Of a stretch of DNA of 64,000 nucleotides, positions 42,302-51,167 are shown piece after piece. The translations under genes and the position numbers were made by a program. The DNA comes from CAYZTY01 sp964444665 (GTDB taxonomy: Bacteria; Planctomycetota; Phycisphaerae; Sedimentisphaerales; CAYZTY01): positions 8,547-72,546 of the forward strand of contig CAYUIE010000016.1 in the NCBI GenBank assembly GCA_964444665.1. The letters are read 5' to 3'. The notes below the pieces were generated by a model, which saw only the letters and a program-made list of their open reading frames with translations, was not told the origin of the DNA and searched no databases. Position 1 is the first letter of the stretch, and each line of letters opens with the position of its first letter.

Positions 42302-44492
42302 TACCCGGCAGAAAACTTTTAAACCTGCTGCAGAAATGGAGCCGTTTAGAAAAACACCCGGAACACAAGCGCAAAAGATAGATAAGTCGACAGGAGAAGA
42401 AGCCGGCAAAAAGCTCGATTTGTCTATGCCCGTCCGTTATGTAAAAGGCGTCGGACCCGCCAGGGCAAAACTCTTCGCTCGATTGGGTGTCCAAACTCTG
42501 AGCGACCTTTTGGAGTATTTTCCACGCGAGTGGCGGTTCGCCCCGGAGCCGACAAAAATAAGCCAAATACGTCCCGCCGAAAATGTTACCATCATTGGCA
42601 TCATCGAATCGGTTGAATACCAGGGTTACCGCACGCCGCCCATCTTCGAGGCGTTGGTTGCCGATGATACGGGAGTATGCAGGATAATATGGTTTCACGG
42701 CGGATTTCTGCGCGACCGTCTGTTAGCCGGCCAGGCCGTACAAGTCACCGGAAAAGCGACGACGTACAAAGGCCAACTGCAACTGACCAATCCAAAATAT
42801 ACAGTCCTTGAGGAAGGAAGTCTGGAAAGCCCCCGGCGATTCGAGCCGGCCGTCTATCCGGCCTCGGGCCGGCTCTCCGAAGGACAAATAAAAAAAATTA
42901 TACTGCCTATCCTTGATGAACTGACCGGACTTATAGATGAATTCCACGAGGATACTTTCCGCAGAAAGGCAAACTTGATAGGGCGAAGGCAGGCCTTCGA
43001 GTGGATACATTCGCCGCCTGACGAGCAAAGCCTGGGCCGGGCAAAGCGACGACTTAAGTATGACGAGTTGTTTTTGATGCAATTAGGGCTGGCGATGCGA
43101 AAATACAAAATGCACAACTTATCTTTAGCAATCCCTATGCAGTGCAATGAGCGGATTGACAAGCGGATTCGGAAACGCTTCCCGTTTCTGCTTACCAAAG
43201 ACCAGAACAATGTAATTGCCGAGATTGTGCAGGATATGGCGGACAATAAGCCGATGAATCGGCTGCTGCAGGGAGACGTCGGCTCGGGCAAAACCGTCGT
43301 GGCTTTGTATGCGGCCCTGCTGGCAATCGCAAGCAAAACACAGGTCGCAATGATGGCCCCGACAGAAATCCTGGCGGAACAGCATTTCCTGAGTATCGAA
43401 CGATACCTTAGGAATAGCGATGTTAAACGGGTTCTTCTAACCGGCGGTATCACCGGCAGGAAGCGCGAAGACCTTTTAAAACGTATAAGTACCGGCAAGA
43501 TTGACATCGTAGTTGGAACAATCGCACTATTGCATCACGATGTGAAGTTTAGCAGGCTCGGGCTTGTAGTTATCGACGAGCAGCATAAATTCGGCGTGCA
43601 TCAACGGGCAAAACTGCGCAAGGACACAACGCCGCACTGTCTGGTGATGACGGCTACGCCGATACCGCGAACACTGGCGATGACGGCCTTCGGCGACCTT
43701 GACGTCTCAATCATTAAGCATTCTCCGCCGGGGCGCGGCAAGGTTATAACTCGGCAAATCGAGCCGCAGGACAGAACGAAAGCCTATGAGTTTATTCGCC
43801 AACGGCTTGAGGCGGGCAAACAGGCTTATTTTGTCTTCCCACGTATATCGGGCGACGGTGGCGGGGCCGGCGACGAAAAAACCCACCTGAAAGCCGCTAC
43901 GGATGGTTACAAATTTTTACAAAACTCCATTTTCACCGAATTCACTGTTGGGCTTTTGCACGGGCAGTTCTCTTCGCAAAAGAAACAGGCTGTGATGGCT
44001 GATTTCCGCCGCTGCAAAATAAATGTGCTTGTCTCGACCGTGGTTATAGAGGTTGGAGTTGATGTGCCCAACGCGACGGTAATGGTTATTGAGGCCGCTG
44101 ATAATTTCGGCCTGGCCCAATTGCACCAGTTGCGTGGGCGCATCGGCAGGGGCCAGGATAAGGCCTATTGCTTTTTATTCGCCGAGGGCCCAAATCATAC
44201 GGCCAAAAGCCGGCTCGAAATAATGACCAAAAGTAATGACGGATTCGAAATTGCGGAGCACGACCTTAGAATGCGCGGGCCGGGCGAGCTTTTCAGTACG
44301 CGTCAGCACGGCCTGCCGGACCTGAAAATCGCGAATATCGTGGATGATTTCGAGCTGCTGGTAATGGCCAGGAAAAACGCCTTTAAGCTGGTAAACCAGG
44401 ATCCGATACTCTCGTCGGCAAATCACAGGAACATTCGCAAGGCACTGCTGCAGAAGTTCGGCAAGACGCTCGGGCTGGCCGATATCGCCTGA
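42294..44492 (+). CDS. recG: ATP-dependent DNA helicase RecG
   Basis: A 732-residue branch-migrating helicase for stalled forks and recombination intermediates. An N-terminal wedge/OB region (about 50-200) precedes the helicase motifs: GDVGSGKTVVA (Walker A), DEQHKFGVHQR (motif II) and MTATPIPRTLA (motif III). The C-terminal part has QLRGRIGRG and ends with the TRG-like segment. I place the start at GTG 42294, which has AAGGA eight bases upstream and overlaps pcm by eight bases; in-frame starts at 42252 (TTG) and 42273 (ATG) lie within pcm and lack such a site. Confidence 0.92.
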   Translation: MDSTRQKTFKPAAEMEPFRKTPGTQAQKIDKSTGEEAGKKLDLSMPVRYVKGVGPARAKLFARLGVQTLSDLLEYFPREWRFAPEPTKISQIRPAENVTIIGIIESVEYQGYRTPPIFEALVADDTGVCRIIWFHGGFLRDRLLAGQAVQVTGKATTYKGQLQLTNPKYTVLEEGSLESPRRFEPAVYPASGRLSEGQIKKIILPILDELTGLIDEFHEDTFRRKANLIGRRQAFEWIHSPPDEQSLGRAKRRLKYDELFLMQLGLAMRKYKMHNLSLAIPMQCNERIDKRIRKRFPFLLTKDQNNVIAEIVQDMADNKPMNRLLQGDVGSGKTVVALYAALLAIASKTQVAMMAPTEILAEQHFLSIERYLRNSDVKRVLLTGGITGRKREDLLKRISTGKIDIVVGTIALLHHDVKFSRLGLVVIDEQHKFGVHQRAKLRKDTTPHCLVMTATPIPRTLAMTAFGDLDVSIIKHSPPGRGKVITRQIEPQDRTKAYEFIRQRLEAGKQAYFVFPRISGDGGGAGDEKTHLKAATDGYKFLQNSIFTEFTVGLLHGQFSSQKKQAVMADFRRCKINVLVSTVVIEVGVDVPNATVMVIEAADNFGLAQLHQLRGRIGRGQDKAYCFLFAEGPNHTAKSRLEIMTKSNDGFEIAEHDLRMRGPGELFSTRQHGLPDLKIANIVDDFELLVMARKNAFKLVNQDPILSSANHRNIRKALLQKFGKTLGLADIA

Positions 44493-44535
44493 AAGCGGGC
44501 CGGATGGGGGGATTCATTATGCGGCAGGAATTGGT

Positions 44536-44564
44536 TTGACTTGCCTTGTCGGCTTCATTATATT
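44536..44564 (+). promoter_or_regulatory. Sigma70-like promoter for guaB
   Basis: TTGACT (44536-44541) and TATATT (44559-44564), 17 bases apart, about 50 bases upstream of guaB. Confidence 0.6.
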
Positions 44565-44614
44565 TGGCGGTTTAACATATCCGAAGGAAGAATTTTTTAC
44601 CAGATGAGGTGGGA

Positions 44615-46084
44615 ATGAACAAAAACAAGATACTCAGCCAGGCCATTACTTTTGATGATGTTCTTCTTAAGCCGGCCAGAAGCGATTTTGTCCCCAGACA
44701 GGTGGAAACCGCCACCAAATTAACCAAAAATATTGGGATTAACATCCCTATCATCTCTGCTGCGATGGATACCGTTACCGAATCGGCGCTTGCCATCGCC
44801 CTGGCCCAGGAAGGTGGAATCGGGATAATCCACAAGAATCTTTCCATCGAGGCGCAAAGACGTGAGGTAGCAAAGGTAAAACGCTCCGAGAACGGTGTGA
44901 TTCAGGACCCGGTTACACTTTCTCCCAACGAGACGGTCCGCAGGGCCAGGGAGTTGATGGACGAACAAAACGTCTCCGGAATTCCGATTATCGACGGTAG
45001 AAAGCTGGTTGGCATTCTGACCCGCAGAGATTTGAAATTTCTCAAGGACGATACCGTAAAAATTCAGACTGTGATGACAAAGGACAAGCTGATTACAGGC
45101 CCTGCCGGAACAACTTTAGAGCAGGCCAAAGAGATATTACAGAAACATAAGGTCGAGAAGCTGCTGCTGACCAACGGCAATGGTGAGTTGGTCGGTCTTA
45201 TTACAATGAGGGACATCGACAGGGTTGAGCAGTTCCCCACAGCGGCAAGGGACGAAAGAGGTCGGCTGCGTGTCGGGGCCGCTATCAGTGTCAGCGATTT
45301 TGAAAGGCTGCAGGCTTTGATTGACGCCGAAGTGGACGTTATTGTCGTTGATACCGCCCACGGCCACAGCCAGAACGTCATAGATACGGTGAAGGAAATT
45401 AAAAAGAAATATAAGATAGATATAATTGCCGGGAACATAGCAACGGCGGAGGCGGCGAAGGATTTGATACAGGCCGGTGCCGACGCGGTGAAAGTTGGAA
45501 TAGGGCCGGGAGCGATTTGCACAACGAGGGTAATTTCCGGCGTGGGCGTTCCGCAGGTCTCGGCGATTATGGATTGTGCGGAAGCCGCGGAAAAATATGA
45601 CGTGCCGGTTATCGCCGACGGTGGAATCAGGCTTTCGGGTGATATAACCAAGGCAATCGCGGCCGGTGCTTCGAGCGTGATGATAGGCTCACTCTTCGCC
45701 GGCCTGTATGAAAGCCCCGGACAACTGGTAATATACAAGGGCAGACAGTTTAAGGAATATCGCGGAATGGGCTCTTTAGGCGCGATGGTTGCCGGCTCCG
45801 CTGAACGATACGGCCAGAGAGGTACTGAAAGAGATAAGCTGGTTCCCGAGGGTGTAGAAGGCCGGGTCCCATACCGAGGGACGCTGAGCGATTTCCTCTA
45901 TCAGCTTGTTGGCGGACTGCGGGCCGGGATGGGCTACTGCGGCACGGCAAATATCGAAGATTTGAAAAGAGAAGGCCAGTTCGTTCGCATCAGCCCCGCT
46001 TCTGTCAGTGAGAGTCACCCGCACGATATTCAGATTACCAAAGAATCACCGAATTATTCCGCTATGGAGCCCTTCGAAGGGTAA
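44615..46084 (+). CDS. guaB: Inosine-5'-monophosphate dehydrogenase
   Basis: A 489-residue enzyme oxidising IMP to XMP with NAD, the committed step to GMP. It has a TIM barrel interrupted by a CBS pair (about residues 95-205, GIPIIDGRKLVGILTRRD), the catalytic Cys in GPGAICTTRVISGVG, and the flap region VEGRVPYRG. ATG 44615 has GAGGTG close upstream. guaA lies 780 bases further on with a nucleotidyltransferase/HEPN pair in between. Confidence 0.96.
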   Translation: MNKNKILSQAITFDDVLLKPARSDFVPRQVETATKLTKNIGINIPIISAAMDTVTESALAIALAQEGGIGIIHKNLSIEAQRREVAKVKRSENGVIQDPVTLSPNETVRRARELMDEQNVSGIPIIDGRKLVGILTRRDLKFLKDDTVKIQTVMTKDKLITGPAGTTLEQAKEILQKHKVEKLLLTNGNGELVGLITMRDIDRVEQFPTAARDERGRLRVGAAISVSDFERLQALIDAEVDVIVVDTAHGHSQNVIDTVKEIKKKYKIDIIAGNIATAEAAKDLIQAGADAVKVGIGPGAICTTRVISGVGVPQVSAIMDCAEAAEKYDVPVIADGGIRLSGDITKAIAAGASSVMIGSLFAGLYESPGQLVIYKGRQFKEYRGMGSLGAMVAGSAERYGQRGTERDKLVPEGVEGRVPYRGTLSDFLYQLVGGLRAGMGYCGTANIEDLKREGQFVRISPASVSESHPHDIQITKESPNYSAMEPFEG

Positions 46085-46163
46085 TACCCGACATGCGACA
46101 ATAGACTGGATGAGATAGTTCATATTCAATAGTGACAGTTTTGGTCTTAAGTAAGTATAAATT

Positions 46164-46481
46164 ATGGTTGCTTTAAGTGACATAGAGCAGTTGAGCCGCA
46201 AAATCGCGGCTAATTTCAACGTCGAAAAGATAATCCTTTTCGGCTCATACGCAAACGGCACGGCAAAAGAAGATTCGGATATTGACCTGTTGGTCGTCGC
46301 CAATACCGACCTGCCGCCGGATGAACGCTACGTGGCAGTACGTAAGATAGCCGCAAGATTCCCCGCCTCTTTCGACCTGGTGGTACGGACACCCGAGGAA
46401 TATGAAAAAACACGGTCAATCATAAACACTGTTACTTATTTTGCTGATAAGTACGGAAAGGTTTTATATGAGCGAGAATGA
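46164..46481 (+). CDS. Minimal nucleotidyltransferase (MNT, MntA-like)
   Basis: A 105-residue protein with the polymerase-beta nucleotidyltransferase motif GSYANGTAKEDSDIDLLVV (GS, then DxD at the right spacing), intact for catalysis. In MNT/HEPN pairs such proteins act as antitoxins by adding AMP to the partner HEPN toxin. It overlaps the HEPN gene by 14 bases and lies 80 bases after guaB. Confidence 0.86.
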   Translation: MVALSDIEQLSRKIAANFNVEKIILFGSYANGTAKEDSDIDLLVVANTDLPPDERYVAVRKIAARFPASFDLVVRTPEEYEKTRSIINTVTYFADKYGKVLYERE

Positions 46482-46866
46482 AGCGGTACGACAGTGGTTA
46501 GATAAAGCTCTCAGCGACCGCAAGACAATTGAAATTCTCATCAAAGATATTGAACCGCCGGTCGATTCTGTATGTTTTCACTGTCAGCAATACATAGAAA
46601 AGTTGTTAAAAGCAGTTATAACCAAACATGGGCAGGAAGTGCAAAAGACACACGATATCAGAAAACTTGCCGAAGCAGTCGATAGTTTCGTCCCGGGTCT
46701 TACCGAACTCATAGATACTGCCGATAGACTCACAATCTACGGCGTTGAAATCCGCTACCCGGCAAAGTTTACTACAATCACTCCCCAAAAGGCTCAAGAG
46801 GCTGTTGAGATTGCCGAGACGATCGGCAAAATACTCCTGAAGTATCTGGGCGAAAAGACACAATGA
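46468..46866 (+). CDS. HEPN-domain protein paired with MNT
   Basis: A 132-residue helical HEPN protein of the Pfam PF05168 type: VCFHCQQYIEKLLKAVI, KTHDIRKL and YGVEIRYPAKF. I do not find the R-x4-6-H ribonuclease motif of toxic HEPN proteins, so it may not be an RNase. It starts at ATG 46468 inside the MNT gene, and its stop overlaps the guaA start (ATGA), so all three are likely translated together. Confidence 0.85.
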   Translation: MSENEAVRQWLDKALSDRKTIEILIKDIEPPVDSVCFHCQQYIEKLLKAVITKHGQEVQKTHDIRKLAEAVDSFVPGLTELIDTADRLTIYGVEIRYPAKFTTITPQKAQEAVEIAETIGKILLKYLGEKTQ

Positions 46867-48413
46867 GTAAACTTAACCACGAAACGGTTGCTATTCTCGA
46901 TTTTGGCAGCCAATACGGGCAGTTGATAGCACGCCGCGTCCGTGAGCATAACGTCTACTCAGTTATTTTCCCGCCGAATACACAGGCTAATGAATTGTCG
47001 GCCCCGCACATAAAAGGCATCATTCTCTCCGGCGGCCCGGCAAGTGTTTATGCCGAAGGCGCTCCCAAGTGCGATGAGAAAATCTTCGAGCTCGATGTGC
47101 CGGTCCTCGGTATCTGCTACGGGATGCAAATCGGCTGTAAAATACTCGGAGCGGATATTAAGCCGGCGGCGACCAGAGAATACGGCCGGACGGACCTGGC
47201 CATAATCGACAAGACCGATTTGTTCGCGAATATGCCCGACGAAACGAGCGTCTGGATGAGCCACGGCGACCAGACTACCAACTTGACTGGCGAGTTTGTT
47301 CCGCTGGCCGCTACAACCGACTGTCCATTCGCCGCCGTAAGACACAAGCAGCGTAAATTCTTCGGCCTGCAATTTCATCCGGAGGTTACACATACGCCCC
47401 GCGGCCAGGACATACTTAAGAATTTTCTCTACGACATTTGCCGATGCCGCGGCGATTGGCAGATAAGCTACTTCGCCGATGAGACTATCCGGACCGTTCG
47501 CGAAAAAGTAGGCTCTGCCAAGGTGATATGCGGGCTGAGCGGCGGGGTAGATTCGGCTGTAACCGCCTCTTTGATTCACAAGGCCGTCGGTCAGCAGTTA
47601 GTGTGTATCTTTGTGGACAACGGCCTGCTGCGAGCGAACGAGCGTTCCAGTGTCGTTTCCACTTTCAAGGACCATTTTCACATTGACTTGCGGGTCCTGG
47701 ATTGGTCACAGCAGTTTCTGAAAAAGCTGACGGGCGTAACGGACCCGCAGCAGAAACGCAGGATAATCGGCGCCGAATTTATCGAGGCGTTCAAGTCCGA
47801 GTCGGTCAAAATCCCGGATGCGAAATTTCTGGCCCAGGGCACGCTTTATCCCGACGTGATTGAATCGGGTAAAAAGGACGGCAATCTTGCGGCGAATATA
47901 AAGCTTCATCACAACGTCGGCGGGCTTCCGAAGGAATTGGGATTTAAGCTGATTGAGCCGCTGCGTGAGCTTTTCAAGGACGAGGTCCGTCGTATGGGTG
48001 AATACCTGGGGCTGCCTGAGGAGATTATCTGGCGGCATCCGTTCCCCGGCCCGGGGCTGGCGGTCCGAATTATCGGCGAGGTCACCCCTGAAAGGCTTGC
48101 TATTTTACGTCAGGCCGATGAAATCCTGGTTGATGAGATAAGGGCTGCCGGCCTTTATCGGAAAATTTCACAAGCTCTGGCTGTGCTGGTGCCGATAAGA
48201 ACTGTTGGTGTTATGGGTGACCAGAGAAGCTATGAAAACCTTATTGCTATTCGGGCCGTGGAGACTATCGATTTTATGACTGCTGATTTTTCACATATAC
48301 CACACGAGGTACTGGGTATAATATCCGGCAAAATCACAAATCAGGTTCGCGGTGTCAATCGCGTCGTTTACGATATATCGAGCAAACCACCTGCCACTAT
48401 CGAATGGGAATAA
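46863..48413 (+). CDS. guaA: GMP synthase (glutamine-hydrolysing)
   Basis: A 516-residue enzyme converting XMP to GMP. N-terminal glutamine amidotransferase (FGSQYGQLIARRVRE; nucleophile Cys in VLGICYGMQIG; His in FHPEVTHTPRG), then the PP-loop ATPase GLSGGVDSAVTASLI and the dimerisation domain ending PPATIEWE. Length normal. Translationally coupled to the HEPN gene by a four-base overlap. Confidence 0.97.
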   Translation: MSKLNHETVAILDFGSQYGQLIARRVREHNVYSVIFPPNTQANELSAPHIKGIILSGGPASVYAEGAPKCDEKIFELDVPVLGICYGMQIGCKILGADIKPAATREYGRTDLAIIDKTDLFANMPDETSVWMSHGDQTTNLTGEFVPLAATTDCPFAAVRHKQRKFFGLQFHPEVTHTPRGQDILKNFLYDICRCRGDWQISYFADETIRTVREKVGSAKVICGLSGGVDSAVTASLIHKAVGQQLVCIFVDNGLLRANERSSVVSTFKDHFHIDLRVLDWSQQFLKKLTGVTDPQQKRRIIGAEFIEAFKSESVKIPDAKFLAQGTLYPDVIESGKKDGNLAANIKLHHNVGGLPKELGFKLIEPLRELFKDEVRRMGEYLGLPEEIIWRHPFPGPGLAVRIIGEVTPERLAILRQADEILVDEIRAAGLYRKISQALAVLVPIRTVGVMGDQRSYENLIAIRAVETIDFMTADFSHIPHEVLGIISGKITNQVRGVNRVVYDISSKPPATIEWE

Positions 48414-48425
48414 AAAGGGTTGCAA

Positions 48426-49280
48426 ATGAAAATTATTCGCCGCAACGGACGCCGGCTCAGCATTTTCTGCATCACCTTGCTATTGCTCGCAGATAGTACA
48501 GCAACCGCAACACAAAGCCCAGCTTCCAATCCATCAGACCAATCGAACCAGCCCGAACAGCCCTGCCAGACAGACCTTCTGAGTTCCTTCGCAAACGATT
48601 TTCTCAATTGGCCGAGAAGGCTTATTCTTGATTCAAATGATGTTCTTTTTCGGGCTGATAATTTTTCTGCTCTTATGATGGCCGGCGGGGCGAGCGTCGC
48701 ACTGCACCAGAGTAATGCTGATAAGGTATTGGCTCGACACTTCATTAAGCACCGGGTCTTCAGAGATAGTTTCGTCGATGAAACCTTTAACATTCTCGGT
48801 TGCCCCGGAACCCATTTTGCCTTTGCCGGGCTCTGGTACGGACTGAGCGTCGAGTCCGGCGACCAGTTTAATAAGGAGCGGGCCTGGACGATGATGACCG
48901 CACTTGCCATAACCGGCATTACGACAATAGGCCTGAAGGCCATACGTGATAATAAGACGCCCAACGAAGAATCCTGGGCCTGGCCCAGCGGCCACACATC
49001 CAGCTCCTTTACGGCCGCTTCCGTCCTCGATGAGTTTTATGGCCCGGGCGTAGGGATACCCGCCTATATACTTGCCAGTCTGGTTGGCTTTCGAATGATG
49101 GACGCCGGCGACCACTGGGCAAGCGATGTAGTATTTGGTGCTACCTTAGGCTGGGTGGTCGGACACACTGTTGCCGGGAAGCATAAAAAGCTCGAACTGG
49201 CCAGCTTCGAAGTTCTCCCGTATACAGTAGGGACACATAGCGGCACTAATGTTGGCGTTACACTTGTAAAAAGGTTCTGA
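48426..49280 (+). CDS. PAP2-family phosphatase, exported
   Basis: A 284-residue protein with an N-terminal signal or anchor (residues 8-28) and a C-terminal PAP2 acid phosphatase domain. Motifs are PSGHTSSSF (catalytic His, about residue 190) and RMMDAGDHWASDVVFG (second His). The first motif (KAIRDNKTP) is weaker than the usual KxxxxxxRP. It probably dephosphorylates a lipid phosphate or undecaprenyl pyrophosphate on the outer face. AAAGGG precedes ATG 48426. It follows guaA by only 12 bases. Confidence 0.87.
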   Translation: MKIIRRNGRRLSIFCITLLLLADSTATATQSPASNPSDQSNQPEQPCQTDLLSSFANDFLNWPRRLILDSNDVLFRADNFSALMMAGGASVALHQSNADKVLARHFIKHRVFRDSFVDETFNILGCPGTHFAFAGLWYGLSVESGDQFNKERAWTMMTALAITGITTIGLKAIRDNKTPNEESWAWPSGHTSSSFTAASVLDEFYGPGVGIPAYILASLVGFRMMDAGDHWASDVVFGATLGWVVGHTVAGKHKKLELASFEVLPYTVGTHSGTNVGVTLVKRF

Positions 49281-49439
49281 CCGGCAGGCACACAAAACAC
49301 CGGTTACAATCCGCTGCAAAAAAGCCCTGAAAAAAACACCGCTTAGCATCGCGGACGTCTTATAATCTGTTATGGTGCAGAACAAAAATGCCTTCCAGCT
49401 TCATCCCTAAAGTTTTATTAACACATCCCTGATAAATCC

Positions 49440-49468
49440 TTGACTTTTCAGGGTCTTTCTGATATACT
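49440..49468 (+). promoter_or_regulatory. Near-consensus sigma70 promoter
   Basis: TTGACT (49440-49445) and TATACT (49463-49468) with exactly 17 bases between. It would drive the small basic open frame at 49506 or a short RNA. Confidence 0.65.
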
Positions 49469-49505
49469 GATTTTAACAGCCTGGAAATTGGGGGACGACG
49501 CAAGA

Positions 49506-49649
49506 ATGGCCAGAACAAACCAGAGAAGGCAAATGGTTATCGAAGTCGAAGGCGCCCGCGGACCGCCGGCAAGAAAATGCGTCCTCCTTTTTTCAGCCGG
49601 ACAGCAACGGCGAAAATCCAAATCCATACCACCCCGTAAATTTGCATAA
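49506..49649 (+). CDS. Small basic protein or noncoding transcript, uncertain
   Basis: A possible 47-residue protein, Arg/Lys-rich (12 or more basic residues), starting MARTNQRRQMVIEVEGARG. A near-consensus promoter ends 37 bases upstream, and GGGGGA lies 12 bases before the ATG. No family recognised. It ends exactly at a CCCGA-type palindrome (49649-49666). It could equally be a noncoding RNA. Confidence 0.35.
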   Translation: MARTNQRRQMVIEVEGARGPPARKCVLLFSAGQQRRKSKSIPPRKFA

Positions 49650-49666
49650 TCCCGATTCATCGGGAT
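49649..49666. repeat. CCCGA...TCGGG palindrome copy
   Basis: ATCCCGATTCATCGGGAT between the convergent small frame and the MEMO gene, where it could also serve as a bidirectional terminator. Confidence 0.6.
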
Positions 49667-50550
49667 CAGAACACTATCGCGGCGTAACCAACGCTTTCTT
49701 CACTTAACTGGCCGAATTTGCGCTCCATAACCTCACTGCTGTGGGTATGTGCAAGCAAAAGGCCCTGTTTTTTCCCGAGTTTCTTTGCCACCGCCACCGT
49801 CGCGGCGGCCGCACCGGCACCGCAGGCGTTATGGCTTTTACCCGCTACCAATGGTATCTTCTCTGGGATAAGCTGCACTGCCAAATCGATGAACTGCTGG
49901 TCGTTTACTTCCTTCGCCCAGCGAAGAGATTCGACGCCGGTGCCTTGAGGTGAAAAGCCGTATCTTGGGCCGTAGTGCGTTAAATCTGTTGAGCCAATAC
50001 AAACTATCCTCTTTTTTTCGACCGAGGAAATAACATCGGCCACGTCGCTGCCCAACTGCACAGCCAAAGGCGTGGGCGGCACCATAATCGGCAATATCTT
50101 TGCGCCGCCGAAGAGATGCTGGATGAACGGAACCTGCACTTCCACGCTGTGCTCCGAGCGATGAGCTTTAAGGTCGCTCTCAACGAGCACACTAAGCCTG
50201 AGAATCTCAAAGGCAAGGTCCGCGTCGACAGCGATTTGCCCCAACGGCGTCTGCCAGCTACCCTCACTGTAAACCGCAGCGGACCCCGATGAATCGGAGT
50301 AACCGTGGATAGCGCCGAAAATCACAAAGGTATCAACCCTCTGGTGGACCTGTTTGACGGCCGAGAAAACCATTGCGGCCAAATCACCGCTGAAAGTCCA
50401 GCCTGCGTGGGGGACAATGCCGGCAACAATGGTATCGGGCAATCCTTCGAGCTGCCCGGCTCCCGCAAGACATTGTTGAATCTCAGAAAGGCAAGCCTGG
50501 CGCTGAGCAGGATAAAACTGGCCCGCCACCACCGGTCTCCTCGGTTCCAT
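49666..50550 (-). CDS. amrB: MEMO1-family protein (AmmeMemoRadiSam system protein B)
   Basis: A 294-residue MEMO-fold protein with GIVPHAGWTFSGDLAAMVF (first His), FVIFGAIHGYSDSSG, HRSEHSVEVQVPFIQHLFG, GSTDLTHYG and the Cys in ACGAGAAAATV. AmrB proteins often occur with AmmeMemoRadiSam A and a radical SAM enzyme, neither of which is here. Start ATG 50550 with GGAGGTGAG immediately upstream; a GTG two codons earlier overlaps that site. A CCGATgaATCGG palindrome lies inside the gene (50286-50297). Confidence 0.92.
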   Translation of the reverse strand: MEPRRPVVAGQFYPAQRQACLSEIQQCLAGAGQLEGLPDTIVAGIVPHAGWTFSGDLAAMVFSAVKQVHQRVDTFVIFGAIHGYSDSSGSAAVYSEGSWQTPLGQIAVDADLAFEILRLSVLVESDLKAHRSEHSVEVQVPFIQHLFGGAKILPIMVPPTPLAVQLGSDVADVISSVEKKRIVCIGSTDLTHYGPRYGFSPQGTGVESLRWAKEVNDQQFIDLAVQLIPEKIPLVAGKSHNACGAGAAAATVAVAKKLGKKQGLLLAHTHSSEVMERKFGQLSEESVGYAAIVF

Positions 50551-50642
50551 TCTCACCTCCGACTTGCTTTCATACTCGTTGTCGATTATTATGACCGCCG
50601 AATCGATAAGCTAAATTATAACCGACTATTCCGGGAAAAACA

Positions 50643-51167
50643 ATGGCACAACGAAAAAAAACAACGCCTGTAGCGGTGGTTATGGGCTCAGAAAGTGACC
50701 GAGAGATTATGGATAATTGTATTGGCCGGCTTAGGGATTTCGGCATAGAACCCTTGGTTCGGATAATCTCGGCCCACCGCACTCCCCGGACCGCAGCGAA
50801 GTTTGCCGGGACCGCCGCCGCCAAAGGGATAAAAGTGATTATCGCCGCCGCCGGTATGGCTGCTCACCTGGCCGGGGCACTGGCTGCACAAACGAGTTTG
50901 CCGGTTATCGGCGTGCCCCTCATCTCAGGCAAGCCTCTAAAAGGTATAGACGCCCTGCTGAGCATCCTGCAAATGCCGCCGGGTGTACCGGTCGCTTGCG
51001 TGGCGGTTGGAAAGGCGGGGGCAAAAAATGCCGCGATTCTGGCGGTAGAAATCCTGGCACTGAATGATAAAAAACTCGGTGAGAAACTGGCTAAATTTAG
51101 AAAAGCCCAGTCCAGGAAAGTCATCGAAAAAGATTCGGCCCTGCAGAAAAATCAGCGCCGCCGATGA
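50643..51167 (+). CDS. purE: N5-carboxyaminoimidazole ribonucleotide mutase
   Basis: A 174-residue purine-biosynthesis enzyme. Signature residues are VVMGSESDREIMDN, RIISAHRTPRTAAKFA, and IIAAAGMAAHLAGALAAQTSLPVIGVP. The C-terminal 20 residues are a polar extension beyond the usual end. The 3' end overlaps the convergent PEP-CTERM gene by 16 bases. purK is not in the window. Confidence 0.94.
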   Translation: MAQRKKTTPVAVVMGSESDREIMDNCIGRLRDFGIEPLVRIISAHRTPRTAAKFAGTAAAKGIKVIIAAAGMAAHLAGALAAQTSLPVIGVPLISGKPLKGIDALLSILQMPPGVPVACVAVGKAGAKNAAILAVEILALNDKKLGEKLAKFRKAQSRKVIEKDSALQKNQRRR

